Below are positions 1 through 17,877 of a DNA stretch of 64,000 nt, piece after piece. The DNA comes from Amoebidium appalachense (lineage: Eukaryota > Ichthyosporea). Position 1 is the stretch's first letter. Each line of letters opens with the position of its first letter. The notes under the pieces were generated by a model. That model was not told the DNA's origin and did no database searches. It was given only the letters and a program-made list of their open reading frames with translations. The DNA is taken from positions 10,106,001 through 10,170,000 of the forward strand of contig CAVNZM010000004.1 in NCBI GenBank assembly GCA_963693365.1, in the 5' to 3' direction. The position numbers and the translations under genes were made by a program.

Positions 1-5
1 GTCTT

Positions 6-44
<39 letters not shown>

Positions 45-359
45 GTTGAACCTCTTTTTGCATGTTAAATCACCTGCTCTATGTTCGGTGTGTGCCCTGC
101 CCTTTCATAACTTGTACCACATATCCCCCCCTCCCCCGCCTTGCCCCCAATCACCCACTTTCACCCCTCATATCTTGTTCTCCCTTGGTTGCCTTCATCT
201 CTTCTTCATCCCCACGGGATTCGTTTTTGGATCCTTTTTGCATTGCATAATATTTCATGTGCCTGTTTTTACAAGTGGATTTGAACAGAGTGGTGATACA
301 AAATGGAAAGACATTGGACCTAAATATCCATGAATGCTCACACACACGTGGTTGGACAG

Positions 360-2067
360 ATGGGGACCAAGGCCGTGCTGCATGCCATGACCAGTGGCAA
401 GAATGCAGTGGTCAAGCAGATGCTGGTGGGAGGCTTTGATCCCGACACCCTGACCGTGGTACGTGTGACCACCATCACTTAGCCTCCCTTCAAATCCGTG
501 TGGGTGCACGCACAAAAACGTGTTGGCACGCGCACACACAGACACGCATAGCACACATACACTCGCACACACTCCAACCCCACCCCCTCGGCTCACCTTT
601 TATGCACACTTCCACACTCGTTCTCAATCCTGCCTGCATATACAATGCGCACTCAGGGTAGCGACACCGGGCCCATACAGACACATTCCATGTGATGTAT
701 GACAACTGTGCTTTTTTTCCCGCTTACCCGTTGCCTGCACAGGACGACACCCCGTTCATTGTTCTTGCTGCCAGCCGTGGCCATGCCGAGGTGGTCAAAC
801 TTCTGATCTCTGCCGGTGCAAATGTTAATGCCGCCACAAGAGTATGTATCTCTCTCTCCTTATCCGTCCCTTTCCCCCCTTCCTCATCAAAAACTAGACA
901 TAAACCATCCCACAGACACACACACACATACACGCGCGCACACACACACCCATGCACGCACACCCGCATACGCGCACATGCACACAGACTTCAGCAGCAG
1001 TATGTCTCTATCTCTTTATATATACCCTGCACCGGTTCGTTTCTTCCCACCACACATCCCCAGACCCAACCAAATACCTGCTGCCGGGCTCACCTGCCAA
1101 TCACTAAGCCTTGCCTGCACTCGTCACGTGTTGATGCTTGCCAGATATACCTTTTCACACGTCCTCTAACCCACATCCCGGCATCTGCACCCCCCCCCCC
1201 CTTCCCCCCCAAACCCCCAACCTGTTCACGCCCACAAACAAGACTCCCGTTTCCCCTAATGCAGTGACCCCCTTCCCCCCTCTACAACCACCACCACCAC
1301 CACCACCACCACCACCACCCACCTCTCCTCCTCCTCCTACACCTTCCCCCCTTCACAGCCACACTTTCCCTCACCTTTTCCACACTAACAAGATTTCGCT
1401 TTCATCTAGTTAAATGACCCCCCCCCCCCCTCCTGCTCCTCCCCTCCTTCTCCCCTCCTCCCCTTCTCCCCCCTTCCCCCCTCTCCCTCTTCTTTTCACC
1501 CTCCTACACGCACGACTCCCCTTTCCTCTAGTAAATGCCCCCCCCACCCCCCTCCCCCCTCTCCCTCCTTCCGGGCCACCTTTTCCCCCTTCAACCCCCT
1601 CCCCCTACCCGGAAACCTATTTTCCCCACTAACCAAGTGTTAAACCTGCAGTCAGGAGACACGGCCGTGGGTGTAGCAGCACGCATGGGCCACACAGCCA
1701 TGCTGGACCTGCTCCTGGCTGCTGGGGCCAGCCACAGCATGAAGAACAAGGTGGGTCCCACATGCACCATAGCAACCTGCATGTTCATTGCTGCTCATAG
1801 GACATACACGGAAGGCGTCCTGATTCAATCATGCCAAAGAGCTGAGTACTGTAACGCTAACAGTAGGCTGTGATCCCCCCTTCCCCCCTTCCCCCCTCCC
1901 CCCTTCCCCCACCCCCCCCACACACACCCTACCCTCCATCCCCCCACCCCCCATCCCCCCCCCCCCCCCCCCAAAAAAAAAAGAAAAAAACACGCACGCA
2001 CGCACGCACGCACACGCACATGCACACACGCCCACACACACACACACAGACACACACACATGCACGC

Positions 2068-2129
<62 letters not shown>

Positions 2130-3043
2130 ACAGATGGGCAACAACCCGCTGGCCCTTGCCATCCTGAGGAGTCAGACTGTGACCGCCCATCGCCTGCTGT
2201 GCACCGAGCTCTTTCTTCCCAGCCTGGTGAGTGCTCTAATTGATGCAACAAGAACCTCTTCCTCGATCTCGATTACCCTCCCCCCCTCCCCCCCCCCCCT
2301 CTCCCCCCCTCCCCCCCATCCCCGGTTCTCATTAAGAACAACAAACATCCCGCAAGAGCCTCCTTCTCTTCCTCCCCTCCTGGCTTACTTAGTACTCCCA
2401 TTGTGCCCGCACCCACTGTATCTACCTGTATTCCCTGGTTAGTCCTTCCCTCGGCCAGCCCCTTGTTCCTTCGTAAACCACTCCCTAGCCCCCCTCCTCC
2501 CTTCCTCCTCCGCTCTCATCCTCCCTCCTTCCTCCACTTACGGTGGCCCCTGTTACATCCTTGCCCCCCCCCCCCCCCCCCCCCCCCTCCCTTCCTCCCA
2601 ACAACCCGCTCCCAGGAACCTCCCCCCCCCCCCCCCCCTACCCCCCCTCAAAAAAAAAAAACCCACCCGCAGCCAATACTTATAATCCACTCACCTTTCA
2701 GCGAGCGGCTGCTGAGGCGACCAGCAACCCGTCCAGTCCGTTTCAGTCCCCAACCATCAAAAAGGCACGACCCCTGTCTGTCCCAGCGGCTGCCATTATA
2801 GAGCCAGAGCCAGAAAAGGACTTACCCCCAGGGCGCATCCCATTCAGGCGCATTGCGGAAATGACAAAGAAGTTTGACCCTTCCCTGCTGGTGGCCAGTA
2901 ACTTCCTGGGTCCAGTGTTCAAGGCAAAGCACAACAACAGGGATGTTCTGGTCCAGGTTCGCTCCCCCCCCCCCCCCCCCCCCTCGCCCCACCACCGCCA
3001 TCCTTTCCCCCCTTCTCCTGCTATCATAAGTTCCGCGCGGCCC

Positions 3044-3075
<32 letters not shown>

Positions 3076-4809
3076 ATCCACCCTCCCACATACACCCCGG
3101 GCACCTCCAGTCCACCCATTTTGCTCAATGTATAAACCACCACACAGCTAGACACGCATCTTCGCATTATGCAGCCTGTATGTTGGACTTTGATACCTGT
3201 ATTTTCTTCCTTTCAACCCGAGGGAATGTACACTCTTGTGCTTCTTTTGTACGTCTTAGCTATAAGCCACACACCGCCAAGTGCCTTTTTCTCACACCTG
3301 CTGCACTCTGTGTTGTCCCGCCGGCTTCTTGCCTAGCCACCAAACACACTTTGCACACACACTCACCAAGTTCACGTGCACAGGTGATCGACCGTGACTA
3401 TGGGGACGAGAACCACCCCGATGTTGTTGCTGGTGCCCTGCGGCTGACCCACCCCAACATAGCAATCCCCCTGGCCTACTCGGACAGCACTAGCGCCATC
3501 TACTGTGTAACTCGTTATGTGGACCCGGCAAGCACTCTCGAGGTATGCACATGCCCCCTTATCCCTGCTCTCCCCTTCCCCCCCCCCCCCCCCCCCCCCC
3601 GGCGCCTCTGCTGGATTAGGTTGTCCTTCCTACCCCCCCCCCCCCCCCCCCCTTTCCCCCCCCCCCCATCCCCCCTTCCCGTCATAGCTTACCCATATGT
3701 TCCCCTCTCCCTCCCCCCCCCCCCCCCCCCCCCCCCCCGGCCTTCCCCCATCCCCCCCCCCCCCTCCCCCCATCCTCTTCCCGCCTGCCCGCCCAACGCG
3801 TCTCCCAAAGTGCTGCTCACCTGCCGCACCCCATGCTCATCTATACCCAAGTCCTATTTGTACATACAGGTCTCGTCCTGCAATATCTCCCCCCCATAGT
3901 CCACTTGACAAGAGTATTCTGGCCCACACTAGCTGACAGCAAACCAACAGGCCTTCTTTCGACGGCCGCACAAGCCCAACCTCCTAGGCCGGCTCAGGAT
4001 AGCCGTGGGGATCACACGCGCACTGTTCCACGCCAAGAAGCACGAGGCAGGCCACCTGCACCTGCACCTAACCCCAGCCTGTATCGAGGTGGCACGTGAC
4101 CTGGAGCCAATGGTGCACGGCTTTGACATTGCTGCCCGCCTGTCATCGTGGCGCAGATGGGAGCCTGAGATGGTGGGCTACATGTGCCCGGAGTACTCCC
4201 AGTGCGGAAGGTGTGTGCATGTTTTGTGCTGGGTTGGTTTGTGATCTGTTTTTGAAGCACCAACCTCCCACTCTGTAAAAACAATGACCAGGTACACCAT
4301 CCCGGCCATAGCCTGATGACCGGAGGTGAGGGCAGGTGGGCTAGCACCTTTAGAACTAGGAAGGAAAGGGAGGGAACTGGGTGTGTGGGGAGGGTGGGGG
4401 GCTGGGTGGGTGGGTGGGTGGGTGGTTGGGTGGGTGGGTGTTTGGTGGGGGGAGGGGGGAGGGGGGAGGGAGTATGCATCGACACCATACCATGGGGCAA
4501 GGCAATAGGCCAGTAGTGTGTGGTCATGGGTCTATTACTGCATTGTGCAGGGTGACCACGGACACGGACATCTACTCGCTGGGCATGATCCTGCTGCAGC
4601 TGCTGACATGGAGGCCAGCCCACGACCCCGACCGTAGGCCCCACGTGCTGCTGGACTATGCCCTCTACATCCACCTGAGAACAGAATCATTCAAGGTCTG
4701 CAAAGTACATGCACAAAATCGACATCTATCCTACACACTCACACTCAAGAATTGGCTGCTTCCCTTAGTCTGCGTTCAAGTCTTCTCCATCCCTCTCCCG
4801 TTCCCCCCT

Positions 4810-4843
<34 letters not shown>

Positions 4844-4978
4844 CCCACCCTCCTCTTCCCCCAAGTATACTTATGTTTTTGAAAATACGCTCAGTGATGC
4901 ATGCTTTGTGTGTCCGTGCTTTGCAAAATCTGGATTGTGATGTGACTCGTCGTCACGGTACATGCACTCTTGTGAGAG

Positions 4979-5020
<42 letters not shown>

Positions 5021-5477
5021 CTCCCCCCTCTCTCTCTTCCTGTGCCGCCTCCATGCGGTGTATCCAATTTATAACCCTTTGCACCTAAATTTGAAATGTT
5101 GGTGTATGCCTATTCCAGCCCCTATCCATCCAACCTCAACAAAAAACACACGTACACACACACCCACACACGGACACACACCCATTACGACCGCGGGGGC
5201 TTTTGGTTCACACACATGCACACGCCCTCCTACTGCACACGCACATTATTATTATTATGATAGGCACATTTAATCAATCACCCACTCTAACTTGTCCTTC
5301 CCGCTTCTCCCTCCCTCCTCTCTCATTCTGTGTGTGCTTTCTCGTGCTCGTACAAAACACCCAACAATCCCTCATACTTGCTCCTCCCTTCCCTCCCCCC
5401 TCCCCCTGCCTGTTCCCCATTACCACAAACATCCCACCACCCCTTGACCTCTCTTTCCCTTTGCTCATCTCTGCCCC

Positions 5478-5518
<41 letters not shown>

Positions 5519-6100
5519 CCCCCCCCCCCGGCCTCCCCGCCCTTCCCCCCCCCCTCCCCCCCCCCCCCCCCCCCATCCCCCTGCCTGTTCCCCATTACCA
5601 CAAACATCCCACCACCCCTTGACCTCTCTTTCCCTTTGCTCATCTCTGCCCCTCCCCCCTCTCCCCCCCCCCCCCCCCCCCCCCCCCCTCCCCCCCCCCC
5701 CCCCCCCCGGCCTTCCCCCCCCCCCCCCCCCCCTCCCCCCCCCCCCCCCCCCCCCCCTCCCCCCACCCAACAGCCTTCGCGTGTCCCTGGTTAACAGATT
5801 CAATTTTTGAACAATAGTGCCGACTACATAGTACTCCTGCTAACACGCTGATGCCCAGAGCTTTGTAGACGCCAGCATTGTGGACAGCCTGTCGGACACG
5901 CAGTGGGACGACCTTGGGGCCGTGGTGCTTGCCTGTGTGCGGGCCAGGTCATGGGAGCGGCCCGACCCAGACCTGGTGGAGCAGGCCCTTACTGACGTCA
6001 TCAGCCACCTGCTGCCTGCTGCCCCCACCCTCTGTGCCGACCCTGTGGGGCCGACCCCTACTTCCCCACTGCCTACACCTGTCAGCGACTCATGTAATCC

Positions 6101-6131
<31 letters not shown>

Positions 6132-6315
6132 ACATACACACACTGTCCCGCCTGCTCCACCACCACCACGGGTAACGCATACATGTGTTGCACCACGAAG
6201 CATCACATTATTAATTAATTCATTTAATTAAATATTTGGGCCCACTGGGATGGAGGGCGTGCGGAGGCAGATATATGGGAAGAAAGGGTAGAGGCCGGCA
6301 GGGAGGGATGTGTGT

Positions 6316-6346
<31 letters not shown>

Positions 6347-6901
6347 GGGGGGGGGGCTTTGGGAAGAAGCGAGCTGCATGTTGGACATGATTGGACGAAA
6401 CAATGCACCGTCCAATCAGAGTTCTCGTCCATTCTAAAGGTGACCGGTCTGCTGCTGAACCCTTATCCAAGATCTAGATCGAGAAGTTAAGATTTAGTAG
6501 CCCATATTCCCTAACTGATTTCTGTCCTGTGCCCTGGGTCGTGAGTGGGAAGAACACCACACAAAAAGAACCTGAAGTCCACCAACACTTTACTAAACAC
6601 CCCCACAGGTGTGGGTGAAGGGATGCAACCATGCAGCCTGCTGTGCGGGCAACCAGCCACCACCACACTGCTCCCTTGCCGGCACAGCACCGTGTGTGCC
6701 GCATGTGCCAACCGCCTGGACAAGTGCACCATCTGCCGCTGCCTGGTCTCCCAAAGGGTCACCCCTGCCCCTAGCCCTACCCAGTCCCCTGCACCCTCTC
6801 CCACCGCCTCTCCCAATGTCCAACGGATCCGTCCTGCTACCGTTGGTCTCAGTAGCCCTCTAGCCCGGCCTGAACAGGCTGAAAGTGAGCGTGCGGGTTG
6901 A
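360..6901 (+). CDS. Ankyrin-repeat / pseudokinase / RING-finger protein (5' partial)
   Basis: Exons, joined by frame and GT-AG sites: 360-458, 743-841, 1652-1750, 2134-2226, 2702-2956, 3384-3542, 3951-4210, 4551-4695, 5859-6093, 6609-6901 (stop TGA); 578 residues in the window. The first four exons each encode one ankyrin repeat, three of them exactly 99 nt and phase 0. The first starts in the repeat register after an acceptor-like ACAG, so more repeats probably lie upstream. A kinase fold follows (exons 5-9), recognisable by HPNI, the Y-M-C-P-E activation-segment end and [16 protein letters not shown]. It looks catalytically dead: the beta3 Lys position reads VLVQ, the HRD loop reads HLHLTP and DFG reads GFD. 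The last exon holds a C3HC4-like RING ([22 protein letters not shown]) and a Pro/Ser tail. Probable role (inference): ubiquitin ligase with ankyrin substrate binding and a pseudokinase scaffold. Domain order differs from plant KEG proteins (RING-kinase-ankyrin). Confidence 0.87.
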
Positions 6902-7758
6902 AGATAAAGAAGAGTTCTGCACGAATCCGGATACAAACATCTCTCATGCGAAAATGTTGTATACCTTAGGAATTGGTGTGTTCAAAAAATGGCTGTTCTG
7001 TATCCGATGGAAGTTGTCGATTGTGGCGATACTGCTGGTTGAGTGGCCTTTACAAGTCTCGTCGGTGTCTGTGTACCATAGGATTCAATCGCGAAAATGC
7101 AACAGGTCATTATAAGCATGCGGGAAATGGACTGATTTATTAAGAAGACAAAAAAGTAGTTGAATCTCTTGTAAAGCAATACATGCAGAAAGTAAACGGC
7201 ATACGAGGTTGGTGTTTATTTACGGTAAAAGTACAAAGTAAGCCGTTTCATCGTAACGACACAGATCAACATTACTGACTGCACACATAGTTGTGTAACC
7301 CAAAGTGGCCAAGCTTACAAACGAATCAAGTCGTATATTACATTCGGATTTTCGAATAATATATGTACACATCGTCTGTACAAAAGCACCCAACTACAAG
7401 AACAAACGTGAGATACCTGTTGAAACTGTCTTCCAGTGGTCAGCTTCAACCCGTGTCTTTCGTGTGTGTGCATGCGGATATGCGTGTTTATTTGTGTGTA
7501 TATGTGTGTGGGCTTGCATGTGCTGAAGTATACGACACCACCGGTGGTTCAACAGTGTTGTGTGTGGCCCTATGCAGGCATGCATAAGAGATTACATTAC
7601 CTCTCTATTGCCCCACCTATTCCAAAGTAAATACAGTAAGGAGGCAGGGGCACTGTTACACATCCATGTACCAAAAAAACACAAGGATAGAGGTAGAAAA
7701 AACGAGCACATAGAAACACGGGGGTTGAGAAAGGGAACGGAAACCAATACCATCCTGC
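6902..7758. other. Convergent intergenic region
   Basis: This gap lies between the 3' ends of the ankyrin/RING gene (+) and the hydrolase gene (-). I see no coding exon. It is AT-richer than the introns and free of long C or G tracts. A minus-strand AATAAA (7492-7487) lies about 270 nt past the hydrolase stop and could be its polyadenylation signal. Confidence 0.6.
7487..7492 (-). promoter_or_regulatory. Candidate polyadenylation signal AATAAA (hydrolase gene)
   Basis: TTTATT on the plus strand reads AATAAA on the minus strand, about 270 nt downstream of the stop codon of the alpha/beta hydrolase. Position and motif only. Confidence 0.35.
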
Positions 7759-11292
<3,534 letters not shown>

Positions 11293-11989
11293 TTTGAAAA
11301 ATGCAGTGAGTTGGATGTTGTTTAGGAAGTGACACAGGCAATACTGAGAAGAAGAGGTGGATTTTGGAAAAAGAGAAAAAGATCTTATATAGTGAGAGGT
11401 AAGCCACCCTATCACGAACGACTGCGACAGCTACAGAAAACAACAAAAGCACCCTGTCACAACATATCGATGTCAGCGCAGGAACGTGTTGCTTTTTGTG
11501 CCACCGCAAGAAAGAAATGAAGACACGATGACATCATCAAAATAAGGTCCGCCAATAGGAAATGGCGCCATCTTCCTCCGGTCCAGGCTGTCACACCGCT
11601 TCATTGGCATGCAGTCATGCTCACCTCGCTCACACGTGTATCATGTTGATACCGGAGCGATGGTATGCGCCTTCAACCCCCTGGTCCCTCTTCCCCCCCC
11701 ACGGCTCCCCACCCTCCAAAAAAAAAAAAAACTCCCCCCTTCCCTACGGGGACACACACACAACCCCCCAAATTTAACAATACATATGCACGTGCACATG
11801 TACACATATACCGTGGCACACCATACACATACGTGTGTACACACACACAGTACTGCAGGCCTTCGGTTCCACCCAATCCCCCCCTCCCCCCTGTCAAAAA
11901 AAACAAAAAAAAAAACAAAAAAAAAAAACAAAAAAAAACAAAACTAACAAACACAGAATGTAAACAGGTACTGTAACAGTCCACAAGCG

Positions 11990-12026
<37 letters not shown>

Positions 12027-12751
12027 ACCACCACCACCAACACACACATATACACAATTTCCACACGCACACACTTGGCACTGCAGGCCGTGGGTCCCCC
12101 CCCCCCCCCCCCCCCCCCCACAAACAATGCATGTACTCATTACTTCGTACATGTATTTGATTGGCCGCCACAACCAGGTGGTTAGGCATTACAGTGTGTC
12201 ACGTGCAATTTGGCATCACACATATTTTGGCCAAACATGGATGTGCCTCAACCAATCATCTGCTGTATATATGATCTCCGCTTAGTGAAAACTAGTTCAT
12301 TCGTTTCAGATTCATCAGATACACCGTGATATATAGTAGCATGTGCACGTATCACTCAAATTACGTAGCACATAACCGCTACATTGCAAAATAAAAGCTC
12401 TTGCACAAACTATGAATACACAACAGGTGCACACCTATTATACTAATAAATCTAGACACAAACGGTTACCAGGTCAGGTTGGGAATGTAATTATGAAGAA
12501 ATCAAAAGTGTCTCACACAAAAACATGTTAGGATTGGCGAATCATTCCATGGGGCCTACACTACAAGATGAAACTTGATCTTCTCTTAATTGGTGCCATC
12601 ACAAAAAAAAAAAAATAACCCCTTACATCAATGGTACACTGTCGTAACCAGAGGCTGAGGGTCTAGAACGCTATGCTCCATGACAGGGTGACTCAGATGT
12701 GGAGGGGGGAGATTGCAGGGCAGGTGGTTTTAAAATAGTAACGTTGCATTT
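11293..12751. other. Intergenic region between two minus-strand genes
   Basis: The region runs from the hydrolase start to the aspartokinase stop. It contains A-rich and (CA)n stretches (about 11700-12120) and a C-tract at 12097-12119, then about 600 bp of unremarkable AT-richer sequence (12120-12750). No exon or RNA gene was recognised. The hydrolase promoter should lie just above 11292, but I see no convincing TATA box. Confidence 0.6.
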
Positions 12752-12825
12752 CTATTCGCTGCCCTCTGGCCTGCAGATTTCATTGACGCTGCCGTAGATA
12801 ATGCCATCGTGGATAGCAACTAGCG

Positions 12826-12864
<39 letters not shown>

Positions 12865-13303
12865 ACGTGCGTGTGCGCAGGTTATCACAAAGGCTAGCCA
12901 AACTCAATTTTCAATCCACTGAAGTGTTGTTCAGCCAGGAAAAGGAACCACACACACTCGCACACCTTGCTACACACACACGAGAGGGCAAACCTGGAAG
13001 AGCGCCTAATAAAGAAGCAACCCAACAGCCAAAACGTAAACCAATTAAGAGACAAACACATGGGACCCAATAAGCTGAGCATCGTTAATCTCATTCCTGC
13101 ATATGTGTAAGTGTACGGATAAAAACGTAGCACAACACTTACACCCGAGCGCTAGTATCCAAATGGTTCCCAGACTTCCAGCCATTTCATTCGTCGTTAT
13201 TGTAGGGCTTTTCTTCGACAGTTAGTCTGGGTTCTTTTCCTTTTCACTTGCTCTTCCCTTCTCTTCTTTTCTTTCCTTCTTTCTTTTTTGGCTGTGTGTA
13301 TGT

Positions 13304-13348
<45 letters not shown>

Positions 13349-13681
13349 ATGCATGTGTTAGAGGGTTGGAAATATGAAGGATACACCAAAGGACAAACTA
13401 CAAAACGTCACAAAAAAAATGAAACCCCCAAAATCAAACAACTTGTTATTCCGCAATACTTGTGCTTACCTTGACACTGTCCTTTGCAGACACCAAACAA
13501 GAGATGTTGATTTCCGATGCTCCTTGCGAAATCATCTCAATGTTGACGTCTGTGGGTGTGCATGTGTGTGAGATCATCGGTTTTTGGGAGGATATGCATG
13601 GATATTGCAAGCAAGGGTCTACTAACTAACAGCTAACTCGCAACACAGTCACTTGATTGTGCTGATGGTGTTTCCCCTCCC

Positions 13682-13717
<36 letters not shown>

Positions 13718-14956
13718 CCCAAAAAAAAACACCGACAAAAATCCCAACCACAGCGTGTCTCTTTCTTCCCGTTCCCGTCCCCGTCCCCGTTCCCGTCCCC
13801 GTCCCCGTCCCCGTCTCCCCCCCCCCCCCCCCCCTTCTCCACTTCTCCCCACCCCCTCCCCCCCTCTTTCCACCAAACACTGACACACTTAGCCTTGTTC
13901 GTAGATGTGAATAAAAATGTATTTGCATTTTCATAAATAGTGGTTGACGGTGTTAAGCGTGTGGTTGTGGGGCAGATGTAGGTGTACATGTCGTTTAGAG
14001 CAAAGATGAACTCAAGCAAGAAATACTCGAATCTCTGCAGGACATGTAGAAACAATAAATGTATGAAAGCATAATGGAAATGGGAACGTCGGAGGTGTGT
14101 GCCCATACTTGCTTCCCCAGGGGACAGAGAGAGAGAGAGAGAGGAGGGGGGGGGGGGGGGGGGGGGTCTTGCATGTTTATTAGTAATGTTCACTATATAT
14201 GCTTTTCTAAAGCAGACATGCCCGTGGTTTCGAAAACAATACTAGAAAGGGAGGGGAGGAGCGAGTGGGAAGGAGGAGGAGGAGGTGGTGGTGGTGTGGG
14301 GGGGTGGGGGAATACTATTTTTAGCCAGGGTAGCAAACATGGCGCCTGCCACACCAATCGTGTGCTTCATGCGGCTGCCAATCAGGGACACGATGGCCAT
14401 GTCCTCCGCACACGACACCTGACAACGGGCCAATGGCGTGTCAGCACGTACCAAGAAAAAAAATGTGGAAAAACATTGTGATTGGTGTGTGCATGTGTTA
14501 AAACACCTACGTGCGCAGGCAGGTGAACATATACCTGTGTGGTTGTGCCGTAGGATTATGTGTGCCTCGTGTTTCTGGCCTAAACCATGTGCATAGAGAA
14601 ACACGCAGATTTTGGTGCCTTCCCAATGCCTCCCTTGTACGTGTACACTGACAATGGATTGAGGCATGTCCAGGAATCTAATAACAGGTACGTACTCTTT
14701 CTCCTCCCTGTTGTCAAAGGCATGCCAGATGTACACCGTGCATGCATGTTTCTGTCCAATCTCTTCCCAACCTCAACGGAGAAGCAAAGCCAAGAGGATA
14801 GGATTGTGTGTGTGTATGTGTATGGTGGGGTGGTAGGGGAGGTAAAGAGGGGTGGAGGATGAGGAAGGTGTGTGTGTGTGTGTGTGTGCGTGCGTGTGCG
14901 CGCGCGGACGCACGTGTGTTGGAGGATAGAGGAGGACTCGGTGTGTGCGTGTTGAC

Positions 14957-15011
<55 letters not shown>

Positions 15012-15474
15012 GTGAGGGGAGGGGAGAGGGGCGGGGGGGGGGGGGGGGGGGGGGGGGGGGGTAGTAAAAGCTCACATTTGCGATCTCCTCTAGATCTCTG
15101 ACTGCATCGGTAACAGACGGGCTGGTGGGAACCACAATGGAGATGGACACGGTGGAGGTCGACACCTGCCATATATGGAAGGTCAGCATGTATGCACCCC
15201 AACAGTGTTCTATTGGGGGGGGGGGGGGGGGGGGGGGGGGGTTTTCACTGCAAAGGACAAAAGACTCCACACACATGACACAGGCTTGGCCTATGGGTCA
15301 TAAGAACACCCGCAAGCCCCCATCCACACAGGGCCACAAGTCAATCAGTCAAAAGCAACATGGATGAGTAAAAAAAGACCTCGGTGGAATGGAGAAAGAC
15401 ACAGAAAACATTGCGTGATGGGTGTGTGTGTGTGTTGGGTGGGTGGGGGGGGGGGGGGGGGGGGGGGGGGAGGG

Positions 15475-15511
<37 letters not shown>

Positions 15512-15512
15512 G

Positions 15513-15584
<72 letters not shown>

Positions 15585-15690
15585 AAAAGGGATGATTGGA
15601 TTAATTCACGTAGGCGTGGCAAAGTGGGTGGCCAAGTGGATGAGGTTGGGGGTGGAGGTAAGTTGTGGTGGTGGTAAGGGAGGGAGGGAG

Positions 15691-15729
<39 letters not shown>

Positions 15730-16307
15730 AAACTGACCATGGAAAGTTCGAGCTTGTGCTTGTCGACAATGGCCAGTGCACGTGCACTGAATCTGGAGGG
15801 AGGCATGTTGACCTTGGGGGTCAGGTTGATCGAGGCCACCCCACTCTTGATCGACACTGCAACTGCACCCCGATTGTGCGAGTTGGGCAGGTCCGCATAG
15901 TTGCTGGCTGGGTCGATAACAGTGCCTGAGGGGGGTTGCTGGTTATTAAAGGGGGGTTTTAGGGCTGATTTTATAAGCGCTCTCGGGTCAGGCCATAATG
16001 ATGTTTAATGCGCGTATGGCTAATCTTAAAGTGAAAATCTCTTTCGGGCCTGACAATCTGACTCGGAATGTTAAAACGAAACCCCTAGTGAATCGTGTAT
16101 GGAAGGGAATAATGGCTACCACTTTCTCGTGCCCACAAGGTGGGGCGGGGGGGGGGGGGGGGGGGGGGGGGAGGGGGGGGGGGAGGGGGGGAGGAGTAGG
16201 GTAGGTATATGTGGATGGTTACGAGTGATTGAGGGCTGATGTAGTGAAGTACTTTGTAGCTTTGCAAGATGCCTTGTGTTCCGGGCAAACGGTGTGTGTG
16301 TATGTGT

Positions 16308-16352
<45 letters not shown>

Positions 16353-16858
16353 GGGGGGGGGGGGGGGGGGGCAAATACCTTGGACGGAGGGCTGGAGAGT
16401 GTTCTTGATGCGGATGGGCACATTGGCAGCAACCACGTGGGCCATGGTGAACGGATGGATCACCTGATTGGCCCCAGATCAGCAACTGCATCTCGGCCCT
16501 CCCCCCCCCCCCCCCCCCCCATCTGTGTGCGCACAAACAAAAACACAAACACAAACACAAACACACAAACACACCCACACATCCGTGTATCCCTCCTCTC
16601 TCGGCCCAGAATGGAGAGGGCATGGGAAAAGGAGGTGGAGGGGGAGGGGGTGGGGGTGGGGAGGGGGAGGGGATGATGGAGCTTCGGTATTCAGTCCCGT
16701 TGAAACCGTCATAAAGCCAAATATTTTGATTCAAAAGGAATGGAACCCAAGCATACAAATGTTTGCATACTCATATGACGCCATAAACTGGGCAGCCTCG
16801 AAAGATCACTTAGCTCAGCTCTGCCCCACTGCTTACTCCTGCACACGTACACGCATAT

Positions 16859-16895
<37 letters not shown>

Positions 16896-17838
16896 GTGCA
16901 CGCACACACACATACAGAAAGAGAGGAGGAAGGAGGGAGGGAGAGAGAGGAACACAGTGTGTAAGAAAGACCCTTCCCCTTCTTCCGCCCGTCTCATCCT
17001 CCCCATCCCCCTCTACCCACTGACTCATCAGATTGTTTTCCCTCCTCTGCACCTTTTCTTGTCCTTGCTCAAGGATACAACCACCCATACCCATGCTCAG
17101 TAAAGGGAGAGAGGGGTGTCCATACGTGTATGTTTGTGTAGGCGGATCGGTGGAGGGAATGGGTGGAAAAGGGGGGGGGGGGGGGGGGGGGGGGAAGGCA
17201 GCAAAACAAGATGAATGGATAAAATGCCCAAAACTCACCTCCGAACCGAACCAGCTCAACTCGGCTGCCTCTGCAGGTGCAATGCGATCCAAAACACGGG
17301 CAGACTTGACCTTGCGCTGTGTGTGTGTGTGTGTGTGACCGGGTGAGTGAGTGTCTGTGTGTGAGCACGCGAATGGGTGTGTGCAAGAGCCAACTAAGAG
17401 AAACATGCCATAGGCTCTTGTTCAGCAGGAGTCTTCCCCCCTGCTCCCAAACCCTTTCATCTCCACATCAATTTCTTTCTGTACCTAAAGTCGCACATCC
17501 CATAAAAATCCACATCATTTGCCCACAAACGAGCACACAACCAAACACTTCCATGCCCCATCCAAACTCAATGCAAACAGAAGAAGTGACACCCTATGCA
17601 TCGTCAGTAAGTCATGCAAACTGTAAACACGTCATGCCATGACTATGCTGTTGACTGAAGTCCGAATCGAATCGGGCCAGGACGTACCGGGTCAGCAGAG
17701 AATATGCCGTCCACCTCCTTCCACAGCTGCAGCTCTCGGGCCCTAATTTCGGCCGCAATCATAGCAGCCGTGAAGTCTGCATAGCCGAGAGGGGGGGGGG
17801 GGGGGGGGGGGGGACGAGCGGGAGGGGCGAAGGGGGGA

Positions 17839-17877
<39 letters not shown>

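Noticed and set aside
1870-2442. Long proline/His-Thr-rich open frames (and Gly- or Cys/Val-rich ones on the other strand), here and throughout
   Set aside because: They are translations of C/G homopolymers and CA/GT repeats, open in several frames and on both strands, with no splice or domain support.
13880-14040. A minus-strand open stretch considered as an aspartokinase exon
   Set aside because: The flanking exons (14418-14316, phase 1, and 13549-13470) join directly and restore the conserved NVNIEMISQG text; inserting this stretch breaks the frame and the homology.
14500-14736. Open stretch reading YVPVIRFLDMPQS between the two ACT-domain exons
   Set aside because: Exon 15165-15076 splices in phase 0 straight to 14418 and gives continuous ACT sequence (EEIANVSCAEDMAIVSL). 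The extra stretch has no homology.
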